Source: Acidaminobacter sp. JC074 (GTDB lineage: Bacteria; Bacillota; Clostridia; Peptostreptococcales; Acidaminobacteraceae). From it: a DNA stretch of 64,000 nucleotides. The DNA lies in assembly GCF_022496765.1 (NCBI RefSeq), contig NZ_VANV01000002.1, forward strand, positions 124,001 through 188,000, written 5' to 3'. The notes beneath the pieces were generated by a model. It ran no database searches. It worked only from the letters and a program-made list of their open reading frames with translations, and had not been told where the DNA came from. This document shows positions 15,947-24,323 of this stretch, piece after piece. Positions within the stretch are counted from its first letter, which is position 1. The number at the start of each line of letters is the position of its first letter. The position numbers and the translations under genes are program-made.

Positions 15947-15974
15947 TTGTTGTATGCATTTAAATCACTATAAT
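15947..15974 (+). promoter_or_regulatory. Promoter of the radical SAM / SDR pair
   Basis: TTGTTG, a 16-base spacer and a perfect TATAAT lie 30 bases upstream of the 16005 start. Confidence 0.55.
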
Positions 15975-16004
15975 GAAGGTATAAATGAAGAAAGGAAGTA
16001 AAGA

Positions 16005-16880
16005 ATGCATTTTACAGGACAAGTATACAGACATCCAATTGAAGCGAGAACACCTTTACTAGAAGTAACAGCCGGATGTTCTCATAACAAATGTACATTT
16101 TGCACTATGTACAGAAATACACCATTTAAGTTATCACCACTGTCTCACGTCGAAGAAGACTTGATAGAAATGAAGTCTATGGGCGTTGAGATAAAGAGAA
16201 TTTTTCTTGTTAATGGCGAGCCGTTTATTTTGTCTACAGACAAGCTAGTAGAGATTAGCAACTTGATTCACAAGTATTTTCCAGAAATCGAGACCATCAC
16301 ATGTTATGCGTCAGTCAAGTCATTAAAGACCAAGTCATTAGAAGATTTAAAGAAACTTAGAAAACTGAAATACAATCAACTTCACATAGGATTAGAGACA
16401 GCCTATGACCCAGCTTTGAAGCAGATGAACAAGGGCTTTACACAGGCAGAGGCCTATGAGAACATAAAAAAACTTATGGATGCAGGTTTTGAATGGGACG
16501 CCATTGTCATGATGGGTGTGGCAGGTAAAGGCATGAGTGATATCAATGTAAAAGAGACTGCAAAACTTTTAAATGAGCTACCACCTTATTTAGTTTCTAT
16601 AATGTCTACCTCTGTGTCGGTTGGTAGTGAACTTGAAGTTCTGAGGGATAAGGGTGAATTTATAGAACCGACAGAACGAGAGATGTTAGAAGAAGAGAAG
16701 AAACTATTAGAACTATTAGACTTTGAAGATGCCTACTTCTTTGGTGGTCATGTATTTAATCTGGCACCTATCAATGGTAGCTTAAAGATCAAGGAGAAGA
16801 TCATCAAAGAGATAGATAATTACATTTTAAAGTTAGATGATCATATTTTAAATGGCACATATCAGAGACCAAATATATAG
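16005..16880 (+). CDS. Radical SAM protein
   Basis: This 291-residue radical SAM enzyme has its cluster ligands in AGCSHNKCTFCTMYRN, a C-x4-C-x2-C spacing (one residue longer than the canonical CX3CX2C) that recurs in this subgroup. Downstream are a SAM-binding strand (FLVNGEPF), LHIGLETAYDPALKQMNKG, and GVAGKGM. No extra Fe-S or cobalamin domain is seen. The reaction is unknown. It is followed 8 bases later by a short-chain dehydrogenase, probably in one transcript. Confidence 0.85.
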   Translation: MHFTGQVYRHPIEARTPLLEVTAGCSHNKCTFCTMYRNTPFKLSPLSHVEEDLIEMKSMGVEIKRIFLVNGEPFILSTDKLVEISNLIHKYFPEIETITCYASVKSLKTKSLEDLKKLRKLKYNQLHIGLETAYDPALKQMNKGFTQAEAYENIKKLMDAGFEWDAIVMMGVAGKGMSDINVKETAKLLNELPPYLVSIMSTSVSVGSELEVLRDKGEFIEPTEREMLEEEKKLLELLDFEDAYFFGGHVFNLAPINGSLKIKEKIIKEIDNYILKLDDHILNGTYQRPNI

Positions 16881-16888
16881 GAGGGAAG

Positions 16889-17680
16889 ATGAAAAAAACA
16901 ATCTTAATTACTGGAGCAACAGATGGCATCGGCAAGGTGACTGCTAAGATGCTTGGTGAATTAGGCCATCATGTAATCCTACATGGTAGAAGTCTTGATA
17001 AGGTTGAAAGTCTAAAAAAGACATTTCTTGATGAAGGCCTTGAAGCAGATGCTTTTGCAGCTGATCTTTCAGATTTTAATCAAGTAAAAGAGATGGGGCA
17101 AGATATCTTATCAAAGTATAAGTATTTAGATGTGCTAATCAATAATGCTGGTGTCTTTGTAACGGACAAGCTTCTTATAAAACACGGTTTAGATGTGCGC
17201 TTTGCTGTGAACACTGTGGCACCTTATTTACTGACTAAGCTACTCCTACCAGTCATGGATAAAAACAGTCGAGTAATCAACTTATCATCAGCAGCACAGG
17301 CGTCTGTTGATCTTGAAGCTGTTTCTAAAAGAGTAGCTATGTCAGATAATGAAGCCTATGCACAAAGTAAACTTGCCCTTACTATGTGGACCTATCAAAT
17401 GGCAGATGAAGAAAGTCCTATTATGATTGCTCTTAATCCAAAGTCTTTTCTCGGCAGCAAAATGGTTCATAAGGCATATGGCACTAAGGGATATGACTTA
17501 TCAATTGGCGGAAAAGTACTTTGCAAGGCATCACTTTCTGATGAGTTTTCAGACGCCAATGGCAAATACTATGACAATGATATAGAAATGTTTTCATCAC
17601 CACATCCACAAACTTTTGACTTAGAAGTGAGAGACACGCTTACAAAAACCTTGAATAATTTAATCAGTGATTTCATCTAG
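16889..17680 (+). CDS. SDR family NAD(P)-dependent oxidoreductase
   Basis: This 263-residue short-chain dehydrogenase has the dinucleotide motif TGATDGIGK, the structural motif NNAG, a catalytic Ser in NLSSAA and YAQSK as the YxxxK pair. HGRSLDKVE after strand 2 favours NADP(H). The closest general resemblance is to retinol-dehydrogenase-like SDRs. Substrate unknown. It has a GGAGGG ribosome site and follows the radical SAM gene closely. Confidence 0.88.
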   Translation: MKKTILITGATDGIGKVTAKMLGELGHHVILHGRSLDKVESLKKTFLDEGLEADAFAADLSDFNQVKEMGQDILSKYKYLDVLINNAGVFVTDKLLIKHGLDVRFAVNTVAPYLLTKLLLPVMDKNSRVINLSSAAQASVDLEAVSKRVAMSDNEAYAQSKLALTMWTYQMADEESPIMIALNPKSFLGSKMVHKAYGTKGYDLSIGGKVLCKASLSDEFSDANGKYYDNDIEMFSSPHPQTFDLEVRDTLTKTLNNLISDFI

Positions 17681-17748
17681 TTATAGAATTCCATGAATCC
17701 ACTTTCATTTCTGTGAAATATTGGGTATAATAATAGAGTATAGAAAAT

Positions 17749-17760
17749 AATCTATAGAAT
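17749..17760. promoter_or_regulatory. GntR operator copy (AATCTATAGAAT)
   Basis: One mismatch from the ATTCTATAGAAT palindrome found twice upstream of the sister gene at 18547. It lies between a TATAAT (17726-17731) and the first GntR start. Confidence 0.5.
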
Positions 17761-17773
17761 GTTGAGGTGGGAA

Positions 17774-18424
17774 GTGGATAAAAATGTAGTTAGAGCTACG
17801 ATGACAGATCAAGCATATGAGATCATTAAAAATAGAATTATCAAAGGTGACTATAAAGCAGATGACAAACTGACTGAAACAGGTATGGCTAAGAACTTAA
17901 ACTTAAGTCCAACACCTGTTAGAGAAGCGTTTAATAGGCTGGTATCAGAAGGTTATTTAGTCAGTATTCCCTATAAGGGTGTATTTGTTAAGTCATATGA
18001 TTATGACGATGTTAAACAAGCCTATTTGATAAGAGCACAGCTTCAAGGCCTTGCCATGAGGTTTTTATTAGAAAAAATCGACGATGAAGAGATGGCTGAG
18101 TTTGAAGATTTGTTGGATGCTGGTTTAAAGAACACAGAAGCACACATTTTTTACAGGTTTTTTGATTTTCAGAAGGCTATTTTTTCTAAATCTAGAAGCA
18201 AGGTGATCATATCTAGTATCAGTCCATTGGATGCTATTATCAATGTGGATCGGCTAACGCATGTTAGTGAAAAACCAGATTCGGATAGAATATGCAATCT
18301 TTTTATAAGCCTTATGGATGCAATGACTGAAAGAAATGTTGATGAGGCTGTGAGTAGTATAGAAGAAATCGTTGGTATTTCTATGGACATAGCACTTAGA
18401 AACATAGATGAGTTTATCTCTTAG
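17774..18424 (+). CDS. GntR family transcriptional regulator (FCD type), first of a pair
   Basis: From a GTG start at 17774, chosen because GAGGTGGG lies just upstream, it encodes a 216-residue regulator. The winged helix contains LNLSPTPVREAFNRLVSEGYLVSIPYKGVFVK. The C-terminal domain is an all-helical FCD-like fold without an obvious set of metal-binding histidines. It is paralogous to the next gene (both read NRLVSEG(Y/F)L.SIPYKGV) and shares an operator sequence with it. The target genes are not obvious; the pair precedes a GGDEF-EAL protein and a chemoreceptor. Confidence 0.85.
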   Translation: MDKNVVRATMTDQAYEIIKNRIIKGDYKADDKLTETGMAKNLNLSPTPVREAFNRLVSEGYLVSIPYKGVFVKSYDYDDVKQAYLIRAQLQGLAMRFLLEKIDDEEMAEFEDLLDAGLKNTEAHIFYRFFDFQKAIFSKSRSKVIISSISPLDAIINVDRLTHVSEKPDSDRICNLFISLMDAMTERNVDEAVSSIEEIVGISMDIALRNIDEFIS

Positions 18425-18445
18425 AACCGGAAGGTTCTTTTTTTA
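18423..18445 (+). terminator. Intrinsic terminator with GGAA tetraloop
   Basis: AGAACC-GGAA-GGTTCT followed by T7 directly after the stop codon of the first GntR gene. Confidence 0.8.
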
Positions 18446-18461
18446 TAAACTAAAATACAAT

Positions 18462-18473
18462 ATTCTATAGAAT
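18462..18473. promoter_or_regulatory. GntR operator ATTCTATAGAAT, upstream copy
   Basis: A perfect 12-bp palindrome immediately upstream of the -35 box of the second GntR gene. Confidence 0.6.
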
Positions 18474-18476
18474 TTC

Positions 18477-18505
18477 TTGACAACTCAAAACAATCATGCT
18501 ATTCT
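18477..18505 (+). promoter_or_regulatory. Promoter of the second GntR gene
   Basis: A perfect TTGACA -35 box, 17-base spacer and TATTCT -10 box, flanked on both sides by the ATTCTATAGAAT palindrome. Confidence 0.65.
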
Positions 18506-18514
18506 CTATATACA

Positions 18515-18530
18515 ATATTCTATAGAATAT
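18515..18530. promoter_or_regulatory. GntR operator, downstream copy (16-bp palindrome)
   Basis: The same ATTCTATAGAAT core, extended to a 16-bp palindrome by flanking AT, just after the predicted start site. Its centre is 55 bp from that of the upstream copy, so both sites could be bridged by looping. Confidence 0.6.
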
Positions 18531-18546
18531 ATAATTGGAGGTGGAC

Positions 18547-19197
18547 ATGGCCAGTAAGAGAGAGACATCAACTCAATATATATACAAATTATTAAGACAA
18601 GATATTGTAAATGGTGTCTATAAGGGAAAAGAAAAACTTCGTGAACTAGACTTAAGTGAAACCTATAATACCAGTACCACGCCAGTGAGAGAAGCCATGA
18701 ATCGATTGGTATCTGAAGGATTTCTTGAAAGTATACCTTATAAGGGTGTTTATATTAAGGAGTACACGATTGATGATGTTTACGAAGCCTATTGGATTTA
18801 TAACAGAATCCAGGTTCAATACTTTGAAAGGGCATTCAGAACATTAAGTGATCAGGCACTTGGTGAACTTGAAAACCTTTTAAAAGAAGGGCTAGTAGGA
18901 GATCAAGAGATTCATATCTATGAGCGGATGCAAAAGTTTTTTAACAGACTTAAGACTTTGACCAAAAGTTCCATATTGGAGTCATGTTTAAAAGGCATAT
19001 ATGCAGTTATAAACCTAGAAAGCGGTATTAGAGATTCAAAGTACATTGAAGAAGAAGTTTTGCATGATCTTTATAGGGGAGTCCTTAAAGGATTCAATAA
19101 AAGAGATTTAACAATAATTGAATTTTATTTCTGCAAATTGACTGAACTTACTTCATGTCATATCAAGTTTGCAGATAAGTATGATATAAAAATGTAG
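18547..19197 (+). CDS. GntR family transcriptional regulator (FCD type), second of a pair
   Basis: This 216-residue regulator is a paralogue of the preceding one, with DLSETYNTSTTPVREAMNRL in the winged helix and the same SIPYKGV wing. The C-terminal domain is divergent and may bind a different effector. The ATG at 18547 follows GGAGGTGG. Its promoter is flanked by two copies of a palindrome, which makes autoregulation, or cross-regulation by its sister, very likely. It runs into the GGDEF-EAL gene with 8 bases between them. Confidence 0.85.
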   Translation: MASKRETSTQYIYKLLRQDIVNGVYKGKEKLRELDLSETYNTSTTPVREAMNRLVSEGFLESIPYKGVYIKEYTIDDVYEAYWIYNRIQVQYFERAFRTLSDQALGELENLLKEGLVGDQEIHIYERMQKFFNRLKTLTKSSILESCLKGIYAVINLESGIRDSKYIEEEVLHDLYRGVLKGFNKRDLTIIEFYFCKLTELTSCHIKFADKYDIKM

Positions 19198-19205
19198 GTG
19201 ATTAT

Positions 19206-20504
19206 ATGTATGAGTTCTTGCTTCTTATAAATTTATTTGTTTTAGTATTTCTTCTTACGAACTTATTGTTTAAAAAAGGCAAGTTTAGAAGTGGTCAAGA
19301 TCTGTATCAGCTGGATAGAATAACTGACAGAATACAATCTCTTGCAGATGAGAGAGTGCCTTTTGGACTTGTTATGATTGATATCATAAACTTCAATGCC
19401 ATTAACAGCAAGTATGGTTATGCTGTTGGTGACAAAGTTTTAATAAGAATTTCTAGGATTCTTAAGGAGATGACACATTTTTATGATGTGGGTCATTTAA
19501 GGTCAGATAGATTCTTGATGCTGATCAACTCAGAATCCAACTTAGAATCTTTGTCAAAGCTACTTGATCATAAACTTAGTAAAATCACTCTTGATAAAAT
19601 AGACTTTCATTTGAGTGGTTCAATGGGCGTTGCCTATAACGAGGAAGGTATCAATACATCTGACTTAATAAGAAATGCTGAAGCAGCCCTCTTAAGTGCT
19701 AAAATGTCTGAGTTTGAGGATATACATGTCTACTCTGACACTGATAGTATATGTAAAAATGGTCATCTTATATTTTCATTAAGAGATGCCATTGACAATG
19801 ATGAAATATATCTTGAATTTCAGCCTATTTACTCTAGTCTTAGTAATCAAGTCGTAGGCTATGAAAGTTTAGCTAGATGGGCCTCGAATAAACATGGAAA
19901 AGTGCCACCAAATGTCTTTATTGAACTTGCTGAAAAAAACGGCTTGATTCATGAGATTGGCCAATTAATTACATTAAAAGCACTAAACTTTATAAAAACC
20001 ATCAATGAATACAATCCTTCAATATACGTTACAATAAATGTCTCACCTTTTCAGCTATATAAACCTGACTATGTTAACCATCTTATTGAAAAAATAAATG
20101 AACTAAAGATCAATCCTAGAAACGTCGCTATTGAAATAACAGAAACTATCTATATGAAAAACATCCAACAGGCTAAAACTATTCTAAAGACACTGAGAAT
20201 GTATGGTATCAGAATCTTTGTTGATGACTTTGGAACAGGCTACTCATCCTTAAGTCAGATTAGAGATCTACCCTTAGATGTGATTAAAGTGGATAAATCA
20301 TTTGTAGATCAAATGGATCATGAAGATGATATGTTTGAAATATTTATGAGTATTGCAAAGAAGTTTGATTTAAGTATTGTTGCTGAAGGCGTTGAAAAGA
20401 AAGTTCAATACCAAAAGCTTCAGAATTATGGTTGTCATTTACTTCAAGGATATTATTTGAGTAAGCCGCTTACTTATGATCATGCCTTGAGTTTAATGAA
20501 ATAA
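19206..20504 (+). CDS. Membrane GGDEF-EAL protein, probable cyclic di-GMP phosphodiesterase
   Basis: This 432-residue protein has one N-terminal transmembrane helix, a degenerate GGDEF domain (SDRF in place of GGDEF) and an EAL domain near residues 190-430. The EAL domain has the catalytic motifs YESLARW, TINVSP, IEITET, VDDFGTGYSSL and VAEGVE, so it should hydrolyse cyclic di-GMP. The degenerate GGDEF may be a GTP or regulatory site. It forms a likely operon with the second GntR gene and the chemoreceptor, linking that regulator to motility or surface behaviour (inference). Confidence 0.88.
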   Translation: MYEFLLLINLFVLVFLLTNLLFKKGKFRSGQDLYQLDRITDRIQSLADERVPFGLVMIDIINFNAINSKYGYAVGDKVLIRISRILKEMTHFYDVGHLRSDRFLMLINSESNLESLSKLLDHKLSKITLDKIDFHLSGSMGVAYNEEGINTSDLIRNAEAALLSAKMSEFEDIHVYSDTDSICKNGHLIFSLRDAIDNDEIYLEFQPIYSSLSNQVVGYESLARWASNKHGKVPPNVFIELAEKNGLIHEIGQLITLKALNFIKTINEYNPSIYVTINVSPFQLYKPDYVNHLIEKINELKINPRNVAIEITETIYMKNIQQAKTILKTLRMYGIRIFVDDFGTGYSSLSQIRDLPLDVIKVDKSFVDQMDHEDDMFEIFMSIAKKFDLSIVAEGVEKKVQYQKLQNYGCHLLQGYYLSKPLTYDHALSLMK

Positions 20505-20529
20505 TATGTCTAATTTTTAAGGAGCGTTT

Positions 20530-22533
20530 ATGAGATCGATTAAGTTAAAAGTTATGGTGGTATTTACTATAGTAATTTTATTGATTACATCAATTATCGG
20601 TGTAATAACTGTTAGTTTTTTAAAAGCTGGCATAGAAATGAGTACTCATGATAATCTAAAACTGGTTGTCAGTGAGGAAGCCAAGTACATTTCATCCCTT
20701 GTCTCAAGTGAAATGAACTATATAGAAACCCTTTCAATGGGGCAAAAGGTCATAGATGCAGTGGATAAAAACAAGGTCCAGACCGACTTTTTTGAAAGTG
20801 AAATGAATAGAAAGGATTACCTAGGTTTTGTTGTTTCAGATAAAAACGGTAAAGCGCATTCATTAGATAGAACCAAAACATCTGTTGATATATCTGACAG
20901 AATATATTTTAAAGAAGCCCTAAAGGGCAAGACCTATATTTCAGATGTCATTATCAGTAAAGAAACTGGTATGCAGATGATCGTTATTTCACAACCCATT
21001 GTTGAAGATGGAGAAATTATTGGTGTTTTTACTGGAAACAAAGATATCTCATCTATTGGAAGTATTGTCAAGTCATTTAAGTACAAGGAAACAGGTTATC
21101 AATACCTTTTAAACAGTTCAGGTACAACAATCGCACATAAGAATCATGATCTTGTTCTATCAGGTTACAATGTTGTAAAAGAGGGTGATTCAGAAGATGG
21201 TTTATCTAAGTTATTCAAAGAACAAATGACAAAAAAGGAAGTAGGTTCAGGGCAATATGAGTTTGAAGGTCAAGAGAAAGTCGTTGCATTTTCGCCTGTT
21301 CATCAAACTGAATGGATATTAGTAGTTGGTATAGAAAACTCTGAGGTTATGTCGGAAATCAAAACTGTCACCAGCATATTTATTGGATTGACTCTAGTCA
21401 TGATTGTAATCGGTGCAGGTATTTCATATGTAGTCAGTAGTGGCATTTCAAATCCAATCATATACTTGTCAGCCTATATTGATGAACTGTCTACTTTGAA
21501 TTTTACAAGAAAAGAAGACCAAACACTTATTAAGTATCAAAAACGAAAAGATGAAGTGGGCCTTATATCAAGGTCTTTAGATGAAATGAAGCTTAATATA
21601 GTTGATTTTATCAGGTTTACTGGTGAGTCAGCTGAGCAAGTGGCAGCATCGGCTGAGGAACTTACAGCTACTTCAGAAGAAGCTTCGACATCAACAGAAG
21701 AAATTGCACGTACCATTGAAGAAATTGCATCTGGTGTTACAGAACAAGCGAAGGATACAGAAAATACAGCCATTCACCTAAATGATTTAGACAAGCTAAT
21801 AGAAGAAGAAGCCCACTTTATTGATGAGCTGAACCAGGCTGCTAAAAACATTGAACAGGAAAAAGAAGAAGGCTTTGTAATCCTTTCTACTCTGATTGAA
21901 AAGACAGACAAATCAAGAGCAGCATCCGGTGATATCTATCAGATCATCATGAACAACAAATCAAGTGCAGAAAAGATAGAAGCAGCCAGCAGCATGATTG
22001 AATCGATAGCTGATCAAACCAACTTACTAGCCCTAAATGCAGCCATTGAAGCTGCTAGAGCAGGTGAAGCTGGAAGAGGATTCTCAGTAGTAGCTGATGA
22101 AATTAGAAAATTAGCTGAGCAGTCGAGTTCCTTTACCAATGAGATTAAAGAGGTAATTTTAGACTTAAAAAAGAAGTCTGAAGATGCTGTTGATACAATG
22201 AATGATGTCAGTCTTATTGTTGCTGAACAGGATAAGAGTGTTCAAATGACAGAGGATAAGTTCAGGCAAATAGCAAGCGCCATAGAAAGTGTGGAGACGC
22301 TTATTCATCGTTTGAATGCATCTCAGTTAAAGATGAGTAAGAATAAAAATGAGACACTTGATCTAGTTAATAACTTGTCGGCTATATCAGAAGAAAATGC
22401 AGCTGGTACGCAACAGGCATCTGCCAGTATGGAGGAACAAGCAGCGACAGTTGAAGAGGTTGCAAGTTCAGGTGAAAATCTAGCAGTCATAGCAGAAGAA
22501 CTAAGAAACTTAATAGAAAAGTTTAAGATATAA
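20530..22533 (+). CDS. Methyl-accepting chemotaxis protein with dCache sensor
   Basis: This 667-residue receptor has a transmembrane helix at each end of an extracellular dCache_1 sensor (about residues 35-285; [13 protein letters not shown]), then a HAMP domain and a long cytoplasmic signalling coiled coil. The hairpin-tip signature [21 protein letters not shown] is intact, and Glu-rich heptads offer methylation sites. dCache domains commonly bind amino acids or organic acids. No C-terminal receptor tether motif is seen. It lies 25 bases after the GGDEF-EAL gene and ends in a terminator. Confidence 0.92.
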   Translation: MRSIKLKVMVVFTIVILLITSIIGVITVSFLKAGIEMSTHDNLKLVVSEEAKYISSLVSSEMNYIETLSMGQKVIDAVDKNKVQTDFFESEMNRKDYLGFVVSDKNGKAHSLDRTKTSVDISDRIYFKEALKGKTYISDVIISKETGMQMIVISQPIVEDGEIIGVFTGNKDISSIGSIVKSFKYKETGYQYLLNSSGTTIAHKNHDLVLSGYNVVKEGDSEDGLSKLFKEQMTKKEVGSGQYEFEGQEKVVAFSPVHQTEWILVVGIENSEVMSEIKTVTSIFIGLTLVMIVIGAGISYVVSSGISNPIIYLSAYIDELSTLNFTRKEDQTLIKYQKRKDEVGLISRSLDEMKLNIVDFIRFTGESAEQVAASAEELTATSEEASTSTEEIARTIEEIASGVTEQAKDTENTAIHLNDLDKLIEEEAHFIDELNQAAKNIEQEKEEGFVILSTLIEKTDKSRAASGDIYQIIMNNKSSAEKIEAASSMIESIADQTNLLALNAAIEAARAGEAGRGFSVVADEIRKLAEQSSSFTNEIKEVILDLKKKSEDAVDTMNDVSLIVAEQDKSVQMTEDKFRQIASAIESVETLIHRLNASQLKMSKNKNETLDLVNNLSAISEENAAGTQQASASMEEQAATVEEVASSGENLAVIAEELRNLIEKFKI

Positions 22534-22536
22534 TTA

Positions 22537-22566
22537 AGTCCCTTGCAGTTTTCTGCGAGGGATTTT
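22537..22566 (+). terminator. Intrinsic terminator
   Basis: TCCCTTGCAG-TTTT-CTGCGAGGGA (one mismatch) then TTTT, after the chemoreceptor gene. Confidence 0.7.
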
Positions 22567-22613
22567 ACTTTGTAGATTTCTGGGTATATAAATGTAAACG
22601 GAAAGGATGTAAT

Positions 22614-23249
22614 ATGACAGATATTCAAGATAAAATCACTCAATATGACCTATTAATCTCAAAACTTGGTGTAGAAAGAAAAGGTAAAACATCTCCTTAT
22701 ACATCGGTTGGTGGCAACATGTATACCATGCTTAGAAAAGACGGTGTATTAGGTATTAGGTTGTCTAAAGAAGATAGAGATAAGTTTATGGCTGATTATG
22801 ATGCATCAGCTTTTGAAAACTATGGGGCTAAAATCAAAGAGTATGTAGAGATTCCTGAGTCGGTTTTCTATGATACAGACTTAATGGTTAAACTATTAAA
22901 AAAGAGTTTAGATTATACCAAAACGCTTAAAAAAAAGGCGACTAAGAAAGTTGTTAAAAAATCTAAAGAGGTTTCTCTAACCTATAAAAATGGTCAGGTT
23001 AAATCTGAGGTAAAAGGGGATCTGATGATTCATTATTTTCAAGATGGTAGTCTTAAATCTAAAGGCAAATATCTTGATGATAAAAAAGAGGGAAAATGGA
23101 TATTCTACAGAAAATCAGGCCAAATTCTAGAAGTAGCCCATTATAAGTCTGATCTAAAAGATGGGGAATTTATACGTTATGATAGCAAGGATAAGATAGC
23201 TTATCACGTGATTTTTAAAGCAGGAAAAGTAGTAGAGAAAATCTATTAA
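22614..23249 (+). CDS. TfoX N-domain-like protein fused to MORN-type repeats
   Basis: This 211-residue protein has two parts. Residues 1-100 resemble TfoX-N/YjhX-like domains (SVGGNMYTMLRKDGVLGIRL, EYVEIPESV). After a lysine-rich linker (KKKATKKVVKKSKE), residues 125-211 hold YwqK/MORN-like repeats (YFQDGSLKSKGKYLDDKKEGKW, KDGEFIRYD). No signal peptide, so cytoplasmic. TfoX-N domains occur in small cytosolic proteins of unclear role. The fusion and the basic linker are the notable points. I cannot assign a function. Confidence 0.65.
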   Translation: MTDIQDKITQYDLLISKLGVERKGKTSPYTSVGGNMYTMLRKDGVLGIRLSKEDRDKFMADYDASAFENYGAKIKEYVEIPESVFYDTDLMVKLLKKSLDYTKTLKKKATKKVVKKSKEVSLTYKNGQVKSEVKGDLMIHYFQDGSLKSKGKYLDDKKEGKWIFYRKSGQILEVAHYKSDLKDGEFIRYDSKDKIAYHVIFKAGKVVEKIY

Positions 23250-23280
23250 AATCGAGGTGTTTACCCATGTCAGCAGGGGT

Positions 23281-23304
23281 TGTGAAATTGTTAATCATTT
23301 CACA
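23281..23304 (+). terminator. Stem-loop after the TfoX/MORN gene, likely terminator
   Basis: TGTGAAAT / ATTTCACA are perfect 8-bp arms with an 8-base loop, followed by TTATTCTTT. A second imperfect repeat (CTTTATA / TATAAAG) lies at 23323-23339, ahead of the IclR gene. Confidence 0.5.
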
Positions 23305-23397
23305 TTATTCTTTAATATAAGACTTTATAAGCTATAAAGACTAGGCATAGACTCATTTATTTGATAAACTTACATTATCAATTAGAAGGAGTTATAC

Positions 23398-24162
23398 ATG
23401 AGTGACGTAATTGGCGCAGTAGACCGCGCATTAGATATTTTGATTTACTTGTATCAAGAGGGAAATGAAAAAGGCATCTCTGAAATGTCTCGAGATTTGG
23501 GGATGCATAAGTCTACCATACATAGAAATTTAACGACGCTTGAGAAGAAAGGTTTTGTTTATCAAAATCTAGAAAACGGCAAATATTGGTTGGGTATGAA
23601 GCTCTTTGCAATCGGGAAACGTGTAGAAGATAAGTTGTCCTTTACCAAGGTCGTGGCACCTTTTACAAAAGAACTCTTTCAGGAGTTTAAGGAAGTTGTC
23701 AATGTATCTATTCTAGATACCAAAGGACCTAATGGGCCTAAGTCTATCATTATTCATAAAGAAGAAAACGAGAGTCAAGTTTTGACCGTAAATCCTAAAG
23801 TCGGTTCGTCTAGTGACTGTCATTGTTCATCTGTAGGCAAGTGTTTACTGGCCTTTGGTGATAATATACCATTTGATGAATATAAAGAAATTGAACTGCC
23901 AAAGTATACTGAAAATACCATATCAACTTGGGATGATTTATTGGATTGTCTTGAGGATGTAAAAGTCAATGGTTATGCAATTGATGAAGGAGAGTTAGAG
24001 ATTGGACTGACTTGTATTGGTGCGCCGATACTTGATAGAAACGGTGTTGCAGTAGCTGCAATCAGTTTGTCTGGACCGACTCATAGAATGCATGATGGTG
24101 ACTTTAAATATAAGATCCGTAAAGTAAAAGATATAGCAAGAATGATCAGTAATCAATTGTAA
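23398..24162 (+). CDS. IclR family transcriptional regulator
   Basis: This 254-residue regulator has an N-terminal winged helix (RALDILIYLYQEG...GISEMSRDLGMHKSTIHRNL) and the IclR effector domain (residues 80-250; SSVGKCLLAF, GYAIDEGELEIGLTCIGAPI). It sits directly upstream of the fermentation operon. The intervening region contains four copies of GAACG, close to the GGAAC-n-GTTCC type of IclR site, so it very probably controls buk-ptb and the genes that follow. The effector is likely an amino acid, 2-oxoacid or acyl derivative (inference). Confidence 0.9.
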   Translation: MSDVIGAVDRALDILIYLYQEGNEKGISEMSRDLGMHKSTIHRNLTTLEKKGFVYQNLENGKYWLGMKLFAIGKRVEDKLSFTKVVAPFTKELFQEFKEVVNVSILDTKGPNGPKSIIIHKEENESQVLTVNPKVGSSSDCHCSSVGKCLLAFGDNIPFDEYKEIELPKYTENTISTWDDLLDCLEDVKVNGYAIDEGELEIGLTCIGAPILDRNGVAVAAISLSGPTHRMHDGDFKYKIRKVKDIARMISNQL

Positions 24163-24186
24163 ATGCCTCTGGCATTTTCTTTTTTT
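24161..24186 (+). terminator. Intrinsic terminator of iclR gene
   Basis: AAATGCC-TCT-GGCATTT followed by TCTTTTTTT, overlapping the stop codon. Confidence 0.75.
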
Positions 24187-24242
24187 GAAAAAATACTTGC
24201 CATATGAAGATTATATATGCTAACATAAATATAGATAAAAAA

Positions 24243-24315
24243 GAACGGCGTTCCTACTGGCGGAACGTTATAAAAATAATCAGTTAAAGGAACGGTGTTC
24301 TACTCAATAGAACGG
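24243..24315. promoter_or_regulatory. IclR operator array (four GAACG copies) before buk
   Basis: Two imperfect palindromes, GAACGGCGTTC (24243-24253) and GAACGGTGTTC (24290-24300), and two half sites, GGAACG (24262) and GAACGG (24310), lie between the iclR terminator and buk. The last half site overlaps the ribosome site. The palindrome starts are 47 bp apart. Confidence 0.65.
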
Positions 24316-24323
24316 AGGGCTAA

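Noticed and set aside
24243..24315. CRISPR-like short repeats
   Set aside because: The GAACG copies are short, unevenly spaced and palindromic, at an IclR-controlled promoter; they fit an operator array.
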